A stretch of 64,000 bases of DNA from positions 62,001 to 126,000 of the forward strand of contig JBBRYM010000005.1 of the NCBI GenBank assembly GCA_038237625.1, written 5' to 3'. Shown here piece after piece: positions 37,089-44,739 of the stretch (within the stretch, counting starts at the first letter, position 1; each line of letters begins with the position of its first letter). Source of the DNA: JAWVFM01 sp038237625 (GTDB lineage Bacteria; Actinomycetota; Thermoleophilia; Solirubrobacterales; 70-9). The translations under genes were made by a program, and so were the position numbers. Under the pieces are notes generated by a model, which saw only the letters and a list, made by a program, of their open reading frames with translations, was not told where the DNA came from and made no database searches.

Positions 37089-37766
37089 ATGCGGAGCCTC
37101 GTGCAATCGATCGCGCCCGCGGCAATCCTTGGGATCGCTGTCGCCGGATGTGGTGGGGGTGGCAGCTCCGTTGCGACCGTCACTCCGAACCACGTTTCCA
37201 ACGTAAAGGGGTGCCGGGCGGTCCCGCCCATCAGCCCAAAGCCGGTCACCGAAGGCGCACCCAAACCGCTGCTGAAGAAGGGGCAGAAGGCCACCGCCCG
37301 AGTCAAAACGAGCTGCGGTAGCTTCACGATCGCCCTCGACACCAAGCAGGCTCCCGTCACCGCCAACGCCTTCGCGAACATGGCCTCCGATCGCGTCTAC
37401 GACGGAACGGACTTCCATCGCGTCGTCAAGGACTTCGTGATCCAGGGCGGCAGCGAGCAGTTCACCGGACCGAAAGGCCACGGCTACACCGCCGTGGAGA
37501 CGCCCCCGAGCAACATCGCCTACCGGCGTGGGCTCGTCGCGATGGCGAAGGCCCAGGTGGATCCGATCGGAGCGAGCACGGGTGAGTTCTTCGTCGTCAC
37601 CGCACCGGCGCAGGCCACATTCGACCCGGTATTCGCTCCGATCGGGCGCGTGACCCAGGGGATGGGCACGGTCGAGCGAATCGCGAGCCTCGCCAATCCC
37701 GCCCTGGGCTCCGCCGGTGGAGCGCCGATTCAGCCGGTTGTGATCGACTCGGTCACGATCCACTGA
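37089..37766 (+). CDS. Lipoprotein cyclophilin-type peptidyl-prolyl isomerase
   Basis: The 225-residue product starts with a lipoprotein signal peptide ending in the lipobox VAGC (Cys near residue 20). The cyclophilin domain begins at SCGSFTIALDTKQAPVTANA and includes DGTDFHRVVKDFVIQGG (catalytic Arg), EFFVVTAP and FAPIGRVTQGM. It should fold exported proteins at the outer face of the membrane. I chose ATG 37089 because the signal peptide starts there; the open frame extends over 400 bases upstream as antisense. Its stop overlaps the next gene. Confidence 0.92.
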   Translation: MRSLVQSIAPAAILGIAVAGCGGGGSSVATVTPNHVSNVKGCRAVPPISPKPVTEGAPKPLLKKGQKATARVKTSCGSFTIALDTKQAPVTANAFANMASDRVYDGTDFHRVVKDFVIQGGSEQFTGPKGHGYTAVETPPSNIAYRRGLVAMAKAQVDPIGASTGEFFVVTAPAQATFDPVFAPIGRVTQGMGTVERIASLANPALGSAGGAPIQPVVIDSVTIH

Positions 37767-38617
37767 CAGTCGCCGCCCCCTCCGCACTCGAGATAACCGG
37801 CGACGGCCCGGTCCTGCGAGGCGAGTCGCTCGGCGACGGCCCGCCGATCATCGCCGCCCACGGCCTCACCGCCACCAGGCGGTACGTGGTGCACGGCTCG
37901 AAGGTCCTCCTCCGCGAGGGATTCCGCCTCGTCTCCTACGACGCGCGCGGCCATGGGGAGTCCGATCCGGCTCCCACCGGCGTTCCATACGACTATCCGG
38001 GCCTCGTCGCGGACCTCGGCCGCATGGTGTCGGGGGTGGGGGAGGGCCGGGCCGTTCTCGCCGGTCACTCAATGGGCGCTCACACCATCGCCGCCTTTTC
38101 GCTGGCGCACCCGGACCTTGTCGCCGGAGCCGTGCTGATCTGCCCGGCGAGCGCTGCAACTCCGCTTGCTTCGGGGGACCTCGCGGACTGGGATCTGCTT
38201 GCGAACGGCCTCGAGCAGGGAGGGGTGGAGGGGTTCCTGCGCGCCTACGACCAGGATCTGGATCCGAAGTGGCGGGACACGCTGCTGCGGATCGCGGGCG
38301 ACCGCCTGAGCCTTCACCGCCATCCCAAGGCGGTCGCGCGGGCGCTGCGGGAGGTTCCACGCTCGATGCCCTTCGACGACATCTCCGAACTCGAGCGCCT
38401 GGGCGTGCCGGCGCTCGTCATCGCGAGCCGCGACGAGGCCGACCCGGGTCATCCGCGCGCGGTGGGGGAGGAGTGGGCGCGGCGCATCCCCGGCGCGCGC
38501 TTTTTGATCGAGGAACAGGGCTCCTCGCCGCTGGCCTGGCAAGGAGGAAAGCTTTCGAAGGAAATCGCCTCCTTCAGCCGCGAGACCGAGGTCGCCGCTC
38601 GACTAGGGAGCGAGTAG
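37763..38617 (+). CDS. Alpha/beta hydrolase with probable CTG start
   Basis: The catalytic Ser lies in GHSMGAH (Ser103 from my start) and the oxyanion region is AAHGLTATRRYVV. The first canonical start in frame is GTG 37886, but that would remove the first strand and the HG oxyanion motif, which are clearly encoded upstream. Between the preceding stop and that GTG the frame has no ATG, GTG or TTG; CTG 37763 overlaps the cyclophilin stop as CTGA, matching the NTGA overlaps elsewhere here. From CTG the protein has 284 residues. The ester or peptide substrate is unknown. Confidence 0.75.
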   Translation: MTVAAPSALEITGDGPVLRGESLGDGPPIIAAHGLTATRRYVVHGSKVLLREGFRLVSYDARGHGESDPAPTGVPYDYPGLVADLGRMVSGVGEGRAVLAGHSMGAHTIAAFSLAHPDLVAGAVLICPASAATPLASGDLADWDLLANGLEQGGVEGFLRAYDQDLDPKWRDTLLRIAGDRLSLHRHPKAVARALREVPRSMPFDDISELERLGVPALVIASRDEADPGHPRAVGEEWARRIPGARFLIEEQGSSPLAWQGGKLSKEIASFSRETEVAARLGSE

Positions 38618-39616
38618 GACCTTCAGCTCGTCCCCGGCGGGATCCAGCAAGGCTGCGAACATCTCCTCGGCGCGGTCGAGATCGACGACCGACGTGACGA
38701 GCTCATCGGCGGGGACGGCCCCGGCAGCGATCAGGTCGATCGCGTCCGCGAAGTCCTGCCGGGTGTAGGTGAACGAGCCACGAATCTGCGCCTCCTTGAT
38801 CAGCAGAACAAGCTGCGAGATCGGTACCGGCTCCTCGAGCACCCCAAGGGCCACGATCGTCCCCCGAGTGCGTACCAGCTCCAGCGCGAGCCCGAGCGCG
38901 GCCGGGTTGCCCGCGCATTCGAAGATCGCCGGCGGCGGCTCGCCCCCGCACGCCTCGACGACCGCCATGTGAACACCGTCGAGCCCGTAGGCTTCGAAAC
39001 CGAGCTCCCGCACCCGCTGCGCCCGGCGCTCGTTGCGCTCGACGACGAGAACCGTGCCGAACCCGCGCGCTCGCAGCGCCAGGGCGGTCATGACGCCGAT
39101 GGGCCCGGCGCCGATCACCAGCGCGGGCTGCGCCGGATCGGCTTGGGCGACCGCGACGCCGTGGATGCCCACCGCAAATGGCTCGACCAGGGCTCCGGCG
39201 TCGTCGGACACCTCGTCGGGCAGGCGGAAGAGGGAGGAAGCTTCGACGGCGGTGCGCTCGGCGTAGCCGCCGTCGTTCATTCCCAGGCCGATTCCGGTCG
39301 CCGCGGCGCTCATGCAGACGTTTTCGGCTCCGGCCCGGCACATCGCGCACTCCCCGCATGGCACGAACGGAAAGACGGCGACTCTCTCGCCGAGCTCCCA
39401 GCCCTCAACGTCCGGTCCGAGGGACGAGATCGTGCCGGAGAACTCGTGGCCCATCACGGCGCCCGCGGGCACTCTGGGCGAAGGGCGCAGGTGCAGGTCG
39501 GAGCCGCAGATGCCACACCGTGCCACATCGACCACCGCGCCCCCTCCGGGGGCCTCGGGGTCGGCACGCTCGACGGTGATGAGCTTGCGATCCGCGGCGA
39601 TCTCGACGGCACGCAT
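38603..39616 (-). CDS. Zinc-dependent medium-chain alcohol dehydrogenase
   Basis: The 337-residue MDR protein has catalytic-zinc residues in CGICGSDLH and GHEFSG, structural-zinc cysteines in CGECAMCRAGAENVC, and the NAD(P)-binding VIGAGPIGVMTAL. This matches the threonine/sorbitol dehydrogenase-like branch; the true alcohol is unknown. ATG 39616 has TAGGCT 8 bases upstream. It overlaps the end of the convergent hydrolase by 15 bases. Confidence 0.9.
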   Translation of the reverse strand: MRAVEIAADRKLITVERADPEAPGGGAVVDVARCGICGSDLHLRPSPRVPAGAVMGHEFSGTISSLGPDVEGWELGERVAVFPFVPCGECAMCRAGAENVCMSAAATGIGLGMNDGGYAERTAVEASSLFRLPDEVSDDAGALVEPFAVGIHGVAVAQADPAQPALVIGAGPIGVMTALALRARGFGTVLVVERNERRAQRVRELGFEAYGLDGVHMAVVEACGGEPPPAIFECAGNPAALGLALELVRTRGTIVALGVLEEPVPISQLVLLIKEAQIRGSFTYTRQDFADAIDLIAAGAVPADELVTSVVDLDRAEEMFAALLDPAGDELKVLLAP

Positions 39617-39627
39617 CGGGCGGGAGC

Positions 39628-40035
39628 CTAGCCGCGGTTGACCAGGCGGTACACGAGTCGTAAACCGGACCAGGTCTCATCGATGGCGCAGACCTTGTTG
39701 TCGACCAGGCCCTCGGGTAGTCCGACCTCGCGCACGACGTCCTCCGTCATGTCGGTAAAGACGCCGGAGGACTTCTTCGGCCAGGCGACCCAGAGGCTGC
39801 CGGCCGAGTGGATCGCGCGTTTCAGGGCGCCGAGGCGCCGCTCCAGCGCAGCTCGGCGTGGCGCGAAGAGCACCACGACGTCGGTATGGCCACCGAGTCG
39901 CGAGCGCACCTCGACGCCCTCGGGAAGCGGTGCCACCAGGTCGCCGAATCCCCCCGGCGCGCCCAGGAGGGCGACGGTGTTGCCCGCCGTGATCCCGAGC
40001 TTCTTGGCCAGTGGTGTGCCGGAGTAGCCCGCCAT
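39628..40035 (-). CDS. DUF3052 family protein
   Basis: The 135-residue product begins AGYSGTPLAKKLGI and contains GGHTDVVVLFAPRRA and LWVAWPKKSSG, the conserved pattern of DUF3052 proteins found widely in actinobacteria. No enzymatic residues stand out and the function is unknown. It starts only 19 bp from the divergent PRC-barrel gene. Confidence 0.85.
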   Translation of the reverse strand: MAGYSGTPLAKKLGITAGNTVALLGAPGGFGDLVAPLPEGVEVRSRLGGHTDVVVLFAPRRAALERRLGALKRAIHSAGSLWVAWPKKSSGVFTDMTEDVVREVGLPEGLVDNKVCAIDETWSGLRLVYRLVNRG

Positions 40036-40054
40036 GCTCCCTATGCTTTCAGGC

Positions 40055-40393
40055 GTGATCGACGACGGTGCGGCAATCCACTACTCCGCGGTGAAGCGGG
40101 GAGCCCCCATCTACTCATCCGATGAGGTCCAGGTCGGCAAGGTCGACGATGTCCTCGACAACTATGCCGAGCGGATCTTCGACGGGATCATCATGGAGGA
40201 CACCTCAGGCGCCCTCAAGTTTGTCGACGCGCCTGAGGTGGCGCGCACTGCGGAACGGGGGGTCACCCTGACCCTCACCGCCGCGGAGGCCGCCGAGCTT
40301 CCGGCCCCCGAGAAGGGTCCCAAGGTGCTCAAGGCCAATCCTCGGGCAGGGCGGCTCTCGAGAATGCTCGGCGGCGGCTGGCGCCGCGGCTAG
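40055..40393 (+). CDS. PRC-barrel-like small protein
   Basis: The 112-residue product has the opening RGAPIYSSDEVQVGKVDDVL and the FDGIIMED strand of PRC-barrel-like stress proteins, then a helical tail ending in basic residues. I start it at GTG 40055, with TATGCT 7 bases upstream, rather than at an ATG seven codons earlier that lies in the promoter. Its stop shares CTAG with the convergent thioesterase. Function unknown. Confidence 0.75.
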   Translation: MIDDGAAIHYSAVKRGAPIYSSDEVQVGKVDDVLDNYAERIFDGIIMEDTSGALKFVDAPEVARTAERGVTLTLTAAEAAELPAPEKGPKVLKANPRAGRLSRMLGGGWRRG

Positions 40394-41118
40394 CCGAGCC
40401 GCCTGGCCGACGCGTAGACGCCCCCGGCGGGCGAACAGACCCAGAGCATGTCGCCGTCGTGGACGACCGCTGCCTCGCCCGCCGGCGCCGCCGTTCTGTG
40501 CTCGATCTCGATATCGAGGGGGACTGATTCGCCTTCGCCGCTCATCAGCTCGTCGGCGATGGCCCAGTAGCGCGTGTTATTGACGTGGCCAACGACGTCG
40601 AGATCACCCCTGCGAAAGGTCCACCGGTGGCGGCGAGCGTCGTCGGGCGGAGCGGGGTGGCGAAGCTTCGATCGTGGCTTGGAGCCCGGCGCCGGGCCGT
40701 AGAACTTGAGAAATCGCTCCGAAAGCCGGGCCGGTGTCTGAGTCTGCGGGTCGACATTCGCCCAAACCGAGACTGCCTCGATCGCCGCGCCCGCGTCGCC
40801 GCGCACCGAGCTGCGGCGCTCCACCAGGGCGTGACTCGCGCCGGGACAGGCCGTCTGCACGGCGAGGCCCTCGCGGAAGCGCGGGTAGCGCTCGATGCGC
40901 ACCCGCGTGCGCCGCACGATCCAGAAGCCGGCGTCCTCCGCGCCCACCTCGACGACGTCGTGGAACGCGACATCCTGAAGCCAGCCGGCGATCACGTCGA
41001 GCTTCGCGCGGTTCTGCGGGGTCACGTCGGCGGGCCCGACTCGAATCTCCTCGCTGAAGACCCGCCCGGAAGCGGGGATGGGGGCGAGCTCGTCGCGCTC
41101 GGAAGGCTCGGCGACCAT
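40390..41118 (-). CDS. Acyl-ACP thioesterase family protein (double hotdog)
   Basis: The 242-residue protein has two hotdog halves. The first includes VTPQNRAKLDVIAGWLQDVA, the second GDLDVVGHVNNTRYWAI with the catalytic Asn/His typical of FatA/FatB thioesterases. It would release fatty acids from acyl carrier protein. ATG 41118 has TTACAT 6 bases upstream, and a 9-bp inverted repeat lies just beyond. It is divergent from the mini-catalase gene. Confidence 0.85.
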   Translation of the reverse strand: MVAEPSERDELAPIPASGRVFSEEIRVGPADVTPQNRAKLDVIAGWLQDVAFHDVVEVGAEDAGFWIVRRTRVRIERYPRFREGLAVQTACPGASHALVERRSSVRGDAGAAIEAVSVWANVDPQTQTPARLSERFLKFYGPAPGSKPRSKLRHPAPPDDARRHRWTFRRGDLDVVGHVNNTRYWAIADELMSGEGESVPLDIEIEHRTAAPAGEAAVVHDGDMLWVCSPAGGVYASARRLG

Positions 41119-41140
41119 CTGCGGATGTAAGCAGGGGACG

Positions 41141-41166
41141 GGGTTGACAATGGGTTATGTCAACCC
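41141..41166. promoter_or_regulatory. Putative operator between thioesterase and mini-catalase genes
   Basis: GGGTTGACA (41141-41149) and TGTCAACCC (41158-41166) form a perfect 9-bp inverted repeat with an 8-base spacer. It lies 23-48 bases upstream of the thioesterase start and about 40 bases before the catalase start, so one regulator could control both. Confidence 0.5.
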
Positions 41167-41203
41167 GGTGGGCTTCCCGGACCGCGGCAGGTAGGTTTTG
41201 GCA

Positions 41204-42124
41204 ATGCCAACGCCCAAGGAGATGATCGACGGAATTCGGGTGGCCTTCGGACATACCCCGGGAACGAGGACCCTGCATGCCAAGGGCCAGTATTTCCAAG
41301 GAGCGTTCACCGCGGCCGAGCAGGCTGCGTCACTTTCGAAGGCCGCTCATTTCGCCGGCGGGGCCGTCCCGGCCACGATCCGGATCTCGAACGGGGCCGG
41401 AGACGTGAGCCGGCCTGACTACACCGACGACGTTCGCGGGCTCGCGGTCTCATTCCAGCTGCCGGACGGCTCGCGAACGGACATCCTCGCCCAGACGATC
41501 CCGCGCCTGGCGGTTACCACCCCCGAGTCGTTTTTGGAGATGGTTCAGACGAACGAGGCAGGCGCAGCGCGGGCGGTGAAGATTCCGTGGTTTTTGATCC
41601 GCCATCCCGCGGCCCTCGGTGCCATGGGCGAGGCTCTTCCTGCCATCAAGCCGCCGCCGAGCTACGCCACCGTCGAATACCACGCTCTCCACGCCTTCAA
41701 GCTGGTTGCGGAAATCGGAACGGAGCGGTGGGTGCGCTACGCGTGGGTTCCGGCAGCCGGAGAGGCTTCGATCTCGCGATCGGAGGCCAAAAGCCGCGGT
41801 GAGAACTATCTCCAGGAGGAGATCCGCGAGCGCGTCCAGCGCGGCTCCGTCCGCTTTACGCTCACCGCGCTCGTCGCCGCGCAGGGGGACGATCCACACG
41901 ACGGGGCCGACAAATGGGACTCAGACGAGCGCGTGGAGCTCGGGACGCTCGAGATCACGGCACTTCTCGCCGACGGACCGCCCGGAGGCGAGCCCTTCGT
42001 CTTCGACCCGATTCGCCTGACCGAGGGAATCGAGCCCTCCGACGACCCGATCCTGCGCTACCGCCCGGCGGCGTACTCGGAATCGGTTGAGCGCCGCAGC
42101 TCCGAACTTGACGCTGCCTCGTGA
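41204..42124 (+). CDS. Small catalase-family heme peroxidase (SrpA-like)
   Basis: The 306-residue protein is a short catalase lacking the C-terminal flavodoxin-like part. The distal His lies in HAKGQYFQGAF, the distal Asn in RISNGAGDVSRPDYTDDVRG, and the proximal heme-ligand Tyr in DPILRYRPAAYSES. Such mini-catalases act as organic peroxide-dependent peroxidases. I start it at ATG 41204 (TAGGTT 6 bases upstream) rather than TTG two codons earlier. Confidence 0.9.
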   Translation: MPTPKEMIDGIRVAFGHTPGTRTLHAKGQYFQGAFTAAEQAASLSKAAHFAGGAVPATIRISNGAGDVSRPDYTDDVRGLAVSFQLPDGSRTDILAQTIPRLAVTTPESFLEMVQTNEAGAARAVKIPWFLIRHPAALGAMGEALPAIKPPPSYATVEYHALHAFKLVAEIGTERWVRYAWVPAAGEASISRSEAKSRGENYLQEEIRERVQRGSVRFTLTALVAAQGDDPHDGADKWDSDERVELGTLEITALLADGPPGGEPFVFDPIRLTEGIEPSDDPILRYRPAAYSESVERRSSELDAAS

Positions 42125-42202
42125 TGATGAAGGCGGCTTGTCCCGCCCCGATCGGCTGGAACTCGGCGCTCAGGTTTACGTAACGAGGGTTAGCGTGCGT
42201 AG

Positions 42203-42223
42203 ACTCAGGCACCACGCCTGAGT
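42203..42223. terminator. Bidirectional stem-loop between catalase and AlgH genes
   Basis: ACTCAGGC (42203-42210) and GCCTGAGT (42216-42223) form a perfect 8-bp stem with a 5-base loop between convergent genes. The following T-content is low on both sides. Confidence 0.5.
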
Positions 42224-42225
42224 GC

Positions 42226-42771
42226 CTAATTCAACGACGGATCCATCGGCATTCGGGCCACGAGGGCGTACTGGCCCCCTTTTCGGGCCAAAACGTCGCT
42301 CCAAAGAGCGTCGGGGTTCTCGGGAAACAGCTCGCGCGGCAACGGCGCCTCCACGATCCACGAATCCTGCTCGAGCTCCGCCTCCAGCTGGCCCGCGCCC
42401 CAACCTGAATAGCCCGCGTACGCGCGCCCGCGTCTTACGGCTCCATCGAGGTCCTGGATGTCCACGTCCGCCGACGCGAGCCCGACGTCGGCCGCGACGA
42501 TCCACGCGGCGATGTCAGGATCCGTGAATTCCGCCAGCAGGACGAGCGCATCGGGCTGCACCGGGCCGCCCACGAAGATTGGGCCGTTGCCGGCCGCGGC
42601 AGCAAGCTCAGGCGAGACTTCCTCCAGCTCGGTATCAGATGGTCTATTCAGGACCATCCCCATCGCGCCCTCGCCGTTGTGCTCGGTGATCAGCACCACC
42701 GTGCGGGCGAAGTTCGGATCCACGAGCGCCGGCGAGGCGACCAGGAGCTTGCCGCGAAGGGAGTCCTCCAT
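42226..42771 (-). CDS. YqgE/AlgH family protein
   Basis: The 181-residue product shows RGKLLVASPALVDPNFARTV, EGAMGMVLNRPSD, FVGGPVQPDAL and YAGYSGWGAGQLEAEL, the full conserved pattern of UPF0301 (YqgE/AlgH). The molecular role of this family is not established. ATG 42771 is part of a divergent promoter region shared with the thioredoxin gene. Confidence 0.93.
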   Translation of the reverse strand: MEDSLRGKLLVASPALVDPNFARTVVLITEHNGEGAMGMVLNRPSDTELEEVSPELAAAAGNGPIFVGGPVQPDALVLLAEFTDPDIAAWIVAADVGLASADVDIQDLDGAVRRGRAYAGYSGWGAGQLEAELEQDSWIVEAPLPRELFPENPDALWSDVLARKGGQYALVARMPMDPSLN

Positions 42772-42797
42772 GCGTCAAGTGTCACATTTCGACTTCA

Positions 42798-42825
42798 TTG
42801 ACGCAAAAGGTGCCCCCGCTAACCT
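42798..42825 (+). promoter_or_regulatory. Promoter of the thioredoxin-TPR gene
   Basis: TTGACG (42798-42803) and TAACCT (42820-42825) are 16 bases apart, and the ATG is 7 bases after the -10. The -35 sits in TTGACGCAA, which reads TTGCGT on the minus strand and lies 17 bases from a GACACT in front of algH. Confidence 0.6.
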
Positions 42826-42832
42826 CGCAGGC

Positions 42833-43591
42833 ATGGCGGCAGTCTCAATGGACGTGTCGGAGCGTGATTTCGAGGCGCGGGTCATCGAGCGCTCTCGCGA
42901 AGTACCCGTTCTCGTCGATTTCTGGGCGGCCTGGTGTGGTCCCTGCCGCACGCTGACGCCGGCGCTCGAGAAGGCGGTAGCCGCCCGCGAGGGTGCTGTC
43001 GAACTCGTCAAGGTCGACGTCGATCACGAGCAGACGCTGGCGGCCGCCTTCGGGGTTCGCGGAATTCCGGCCGTCAAGGCGTTCAAGAACGGCCAGATCG
43101 CCTCCGAGTTCACGGGGGCAATCCCCCCGGCGAAGATCGAGGAGTTCCTCGATGGCCTCGTCCCCTCCGAGGCCGACCAGCTCGTCGCCGCGGGCGACGA
43201 GGCATCGCTGCGCGCAGCCCTCGAGGTGGATCCACGCCATCCCGCGGCGGCGGTCGCCCTCGGCCGCATGCTGCTCGCCCGCGACGAGGACCACGAGGCA
43301 CTTGAGCTCCTCGAGCCTCAGGTCGGCAACTTCACCGCCGAGGGCCTCGTGGCCCGAATCCGGCTTACGGACGGCGACGGCGATTCCAAGCTCGAAGACG
43401 CGTTCCGCTCCTGGGATGAGGGCGAGCAGGAGGCGGCCCTCGAAACGCTCCAGGACGCGATCGCCGCTGAGAGCGATCCGGATCGCCGCGACCTCCTGCG
43501 GGCGGTCATGGTCGCGATCTTCACCGACCTCGGCGCCGACCATCCGCTCGCGCGCACCCACCGCCGCCGTTTGGCCTCGGCGCTCAGCTAG
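42833..43591 (+). CDS. Thioredoxin-TPR protein (CnoX/YbbN-like)
   Basis: The thioredoxin domain (about 1-115) has an intact redox site WCGPC with Cys35 and Cys38; E. coli CnoX has lost part of this motif, so the protein here should be a true dithiol enzyme or holdase. The C-terminal half is made of TPR-like helices (LLARDEDHEALELLEPQ). I chose ATG 42833 (252 residues) with TAACCT 7 bases upstream; the open frame further up is antisense to algH. It precedes ccdA by 5 bases. Confidence 0.9.
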   Translation: MAAVSMDVSERDFEARVIERSREVPVLVDFWAAWCGPCRTLTPALEKAVAAREGAVELVKVDVDHEQTLAAAFGVRGIPAVKAFKNGQIASEFTGAIPPAKIEEFLDGLVPSEADQLVAAGDEASLRAALEVDPRHPAAAVALGRMLLARDEDHEALELLEPQVGNFTAEGLVARIRLTDGDGDSKLEDAFRSWDEGEQEAALETLQDAIAAESDPDRRDLLRAVMVAIFTDLGADHPLARTHRRRLASALS

Positions 43592-43596
43592 TCACG

Positions 43597-44331
43597 ATGG
43601 CGAGCGATCCCGCCTCCGGAATCGGCGTCTTCGCGGCGCTCGCGGCGGGAATCGTCTCGTTCCTCTCCCCCTGCGTGTTACCCCTGGTCCCTGGCTACCT
43701 CTCCGCGGTGTCGGGCGTGGCGGTCGGCGAGCTCGAGGAGGCCGGCTGGCGGCGCGTCCTTGCGCCCGCGCTCATCTTCGTCGCCTCGTTCTCGGCGATC
43801 TTCATCCTCCTCGGCCTCGGGGCGACCGGCATCGGGCGCGCCCTCTTCGACAACCACGACATCCTTCTGAAGGTCTCGGGGGTGCTGATCATCGTCATGG
43901 GCGTGCTGTTCGTCGCCAGCGCCTTCGTGACCCGCCTGAACCGCGAGTGGCGGGTCGACGCGCTGATGGCCCGCGCGGGCCAGGGCGGCCCGCTGGTCGC
44001 CGGAGCCGCTTTCGCGATCGCCTGGACGCCCTGTATCGGCCCCACCCTCGGGTCGATCCTCAGCGCGGCCAGCGCCTCTGGCTCAGAGCTCCACGGGGGC
44101 CTGCTGCTCGCCGTCTACTCAGCCGGCCTCGGAATTCCGTTCCTGATCACCGCAATCGCCTTCTCGGAGATGACCGGCGCGTTCAGCGCCATCAAGCGCC
44201 ACTACGCCGTGATCATCGGCATCGGTGGCGCGATCCTGATCACCACCGGGATCCTGATTCTCACGGGTGAGTTCACGACCCTGAACATTCAGGCCCAGAA
44301 GCTGACGAGCGATCTGGGCATCAGTCCCTAG
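43597..44331 (+). CDS. ccdA: CcdA/DsbD-type membrane thiol-electron transporter
   Basis: The 244-residue protein has six membrane helices and the two reactive-Cys motifs of CcdA: LSPCVLPLVPGYL in the first helix and WTPCIGPTLGSIL in the fourth. CcdA carries electrons from cytoplasmic thioredoxin to outside thiol proteins for cytochrome c or disulfide maintenance. It follows the thioredoxin-TPR gene and is probably co-transcribed. Its stop shares CTAG with the convergent gene. Confidence 0.93.
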   Translation: MASDPASGIGVFAALAAGIVSFLSPCVLPLVPGYLSAVSGVAVGELEEAGWRRVLAPALIFVASFSAIFILLGLGATGIGRALFDNHDILLKVSGVLIIVMGVLFVASAFVTRLNREWRVDALMARAGQGGPLVAGAAFAIAWTPCIGPTLGSILSAASASGSELHGGLLLAVYSAGLGIPFLITAIAFSEMTGAFSAIKRHYAVIIGIGGAILITTGILILTGEFTTLNIQAQKLTSDLGISP

Positions 44332-44633
44332 GAGGCCTCGTTGAGCTCTGACGGCGGGATCACCAGCGGAGCCCCCACGCCGATCTCCTGGCCCACCGCC
44401 TCGACCTCCTCGAGCTCGGACCCGTCACCATCCTGAGAGCAGACGATCCGAAACCTTCCGGTCCCCAGCGAGGCGTCGCCGACGACCGGAAGCCCCCGGA
44501 TCTCCTCCCACCCGAGCCGCTCGATCTCGAATGGGTTCATCCTCACCTCGGAGGCCGGAAACGGACAGCCCGCGTTGTGCTGGTCGATCGCCCGCGAGAT
44601 GGCCTCGAGATTCTTGACCTCGGCGTCGGTCAC
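44328..44633 (-). CDS. Hypothetical protein
   Basis: I do not recognise this 101-residue protein. It has an N-terminal helix (AEVKNLEAISRAIDQHN), a Cys in NAGCPFPA and a mixed region with IERLGWEEIRGLPVVGD, then an acidic tail. GTG 44633 is preceded by TAGACT 7 bases upstream, so I prefer it to earlier in-frame codons. No membrane helix is visible. Confidence 0.65.
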   Translation of the reverse strand: MTDAEVKNLEAISRAIDQHNAGCPFPASEVRMNPFEIERLGWEEIRGLPVVGDASLGTGRFRIVCSQDGDGSELEEVEAVGQEIGVGAPLVIPPSELNEAS

Positions 44634-44695
44634 CGGCTCGAGTCTACGAGAGGTGATCGTGTGGGTGGCCGCCGGTGACGTCCCCCGGCACCCCC

Positions 44696-44724
44696 TCTCC
44701 GGCCGCCGCAATGACGGCCGGAGA
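44696..44724 (-). terminator. Stem-loop after the RlpA-like gene
   Basis: TCTCCGGCCG (44696-44705) pairs with CGGCCGGAGA (44715-44724), a perfect 10-bp stem with a 9-base loop. It lies just past the RlpA-like stop. There is no T-tract. Confidence 0.5.
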
Positions 44725-44739
44725 CCAGGAGGCGCTTAC

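Noticed and set aside
36396..37787. 463-codon minus-strand frame overlapping the methyltransferase and the cyclophilin gene
   Set aside because: It is out of frame with the methyltransferase, which has clear motifs, and antisense to the cyclophilin.
40034..40054. ATG at 40034 as start of the PRC-barrel gene
   Set aside because: It overlaps the start codon of the divergent DUF3052 gene and places the -10 box inside the coding region; GTG 40055 fits better.
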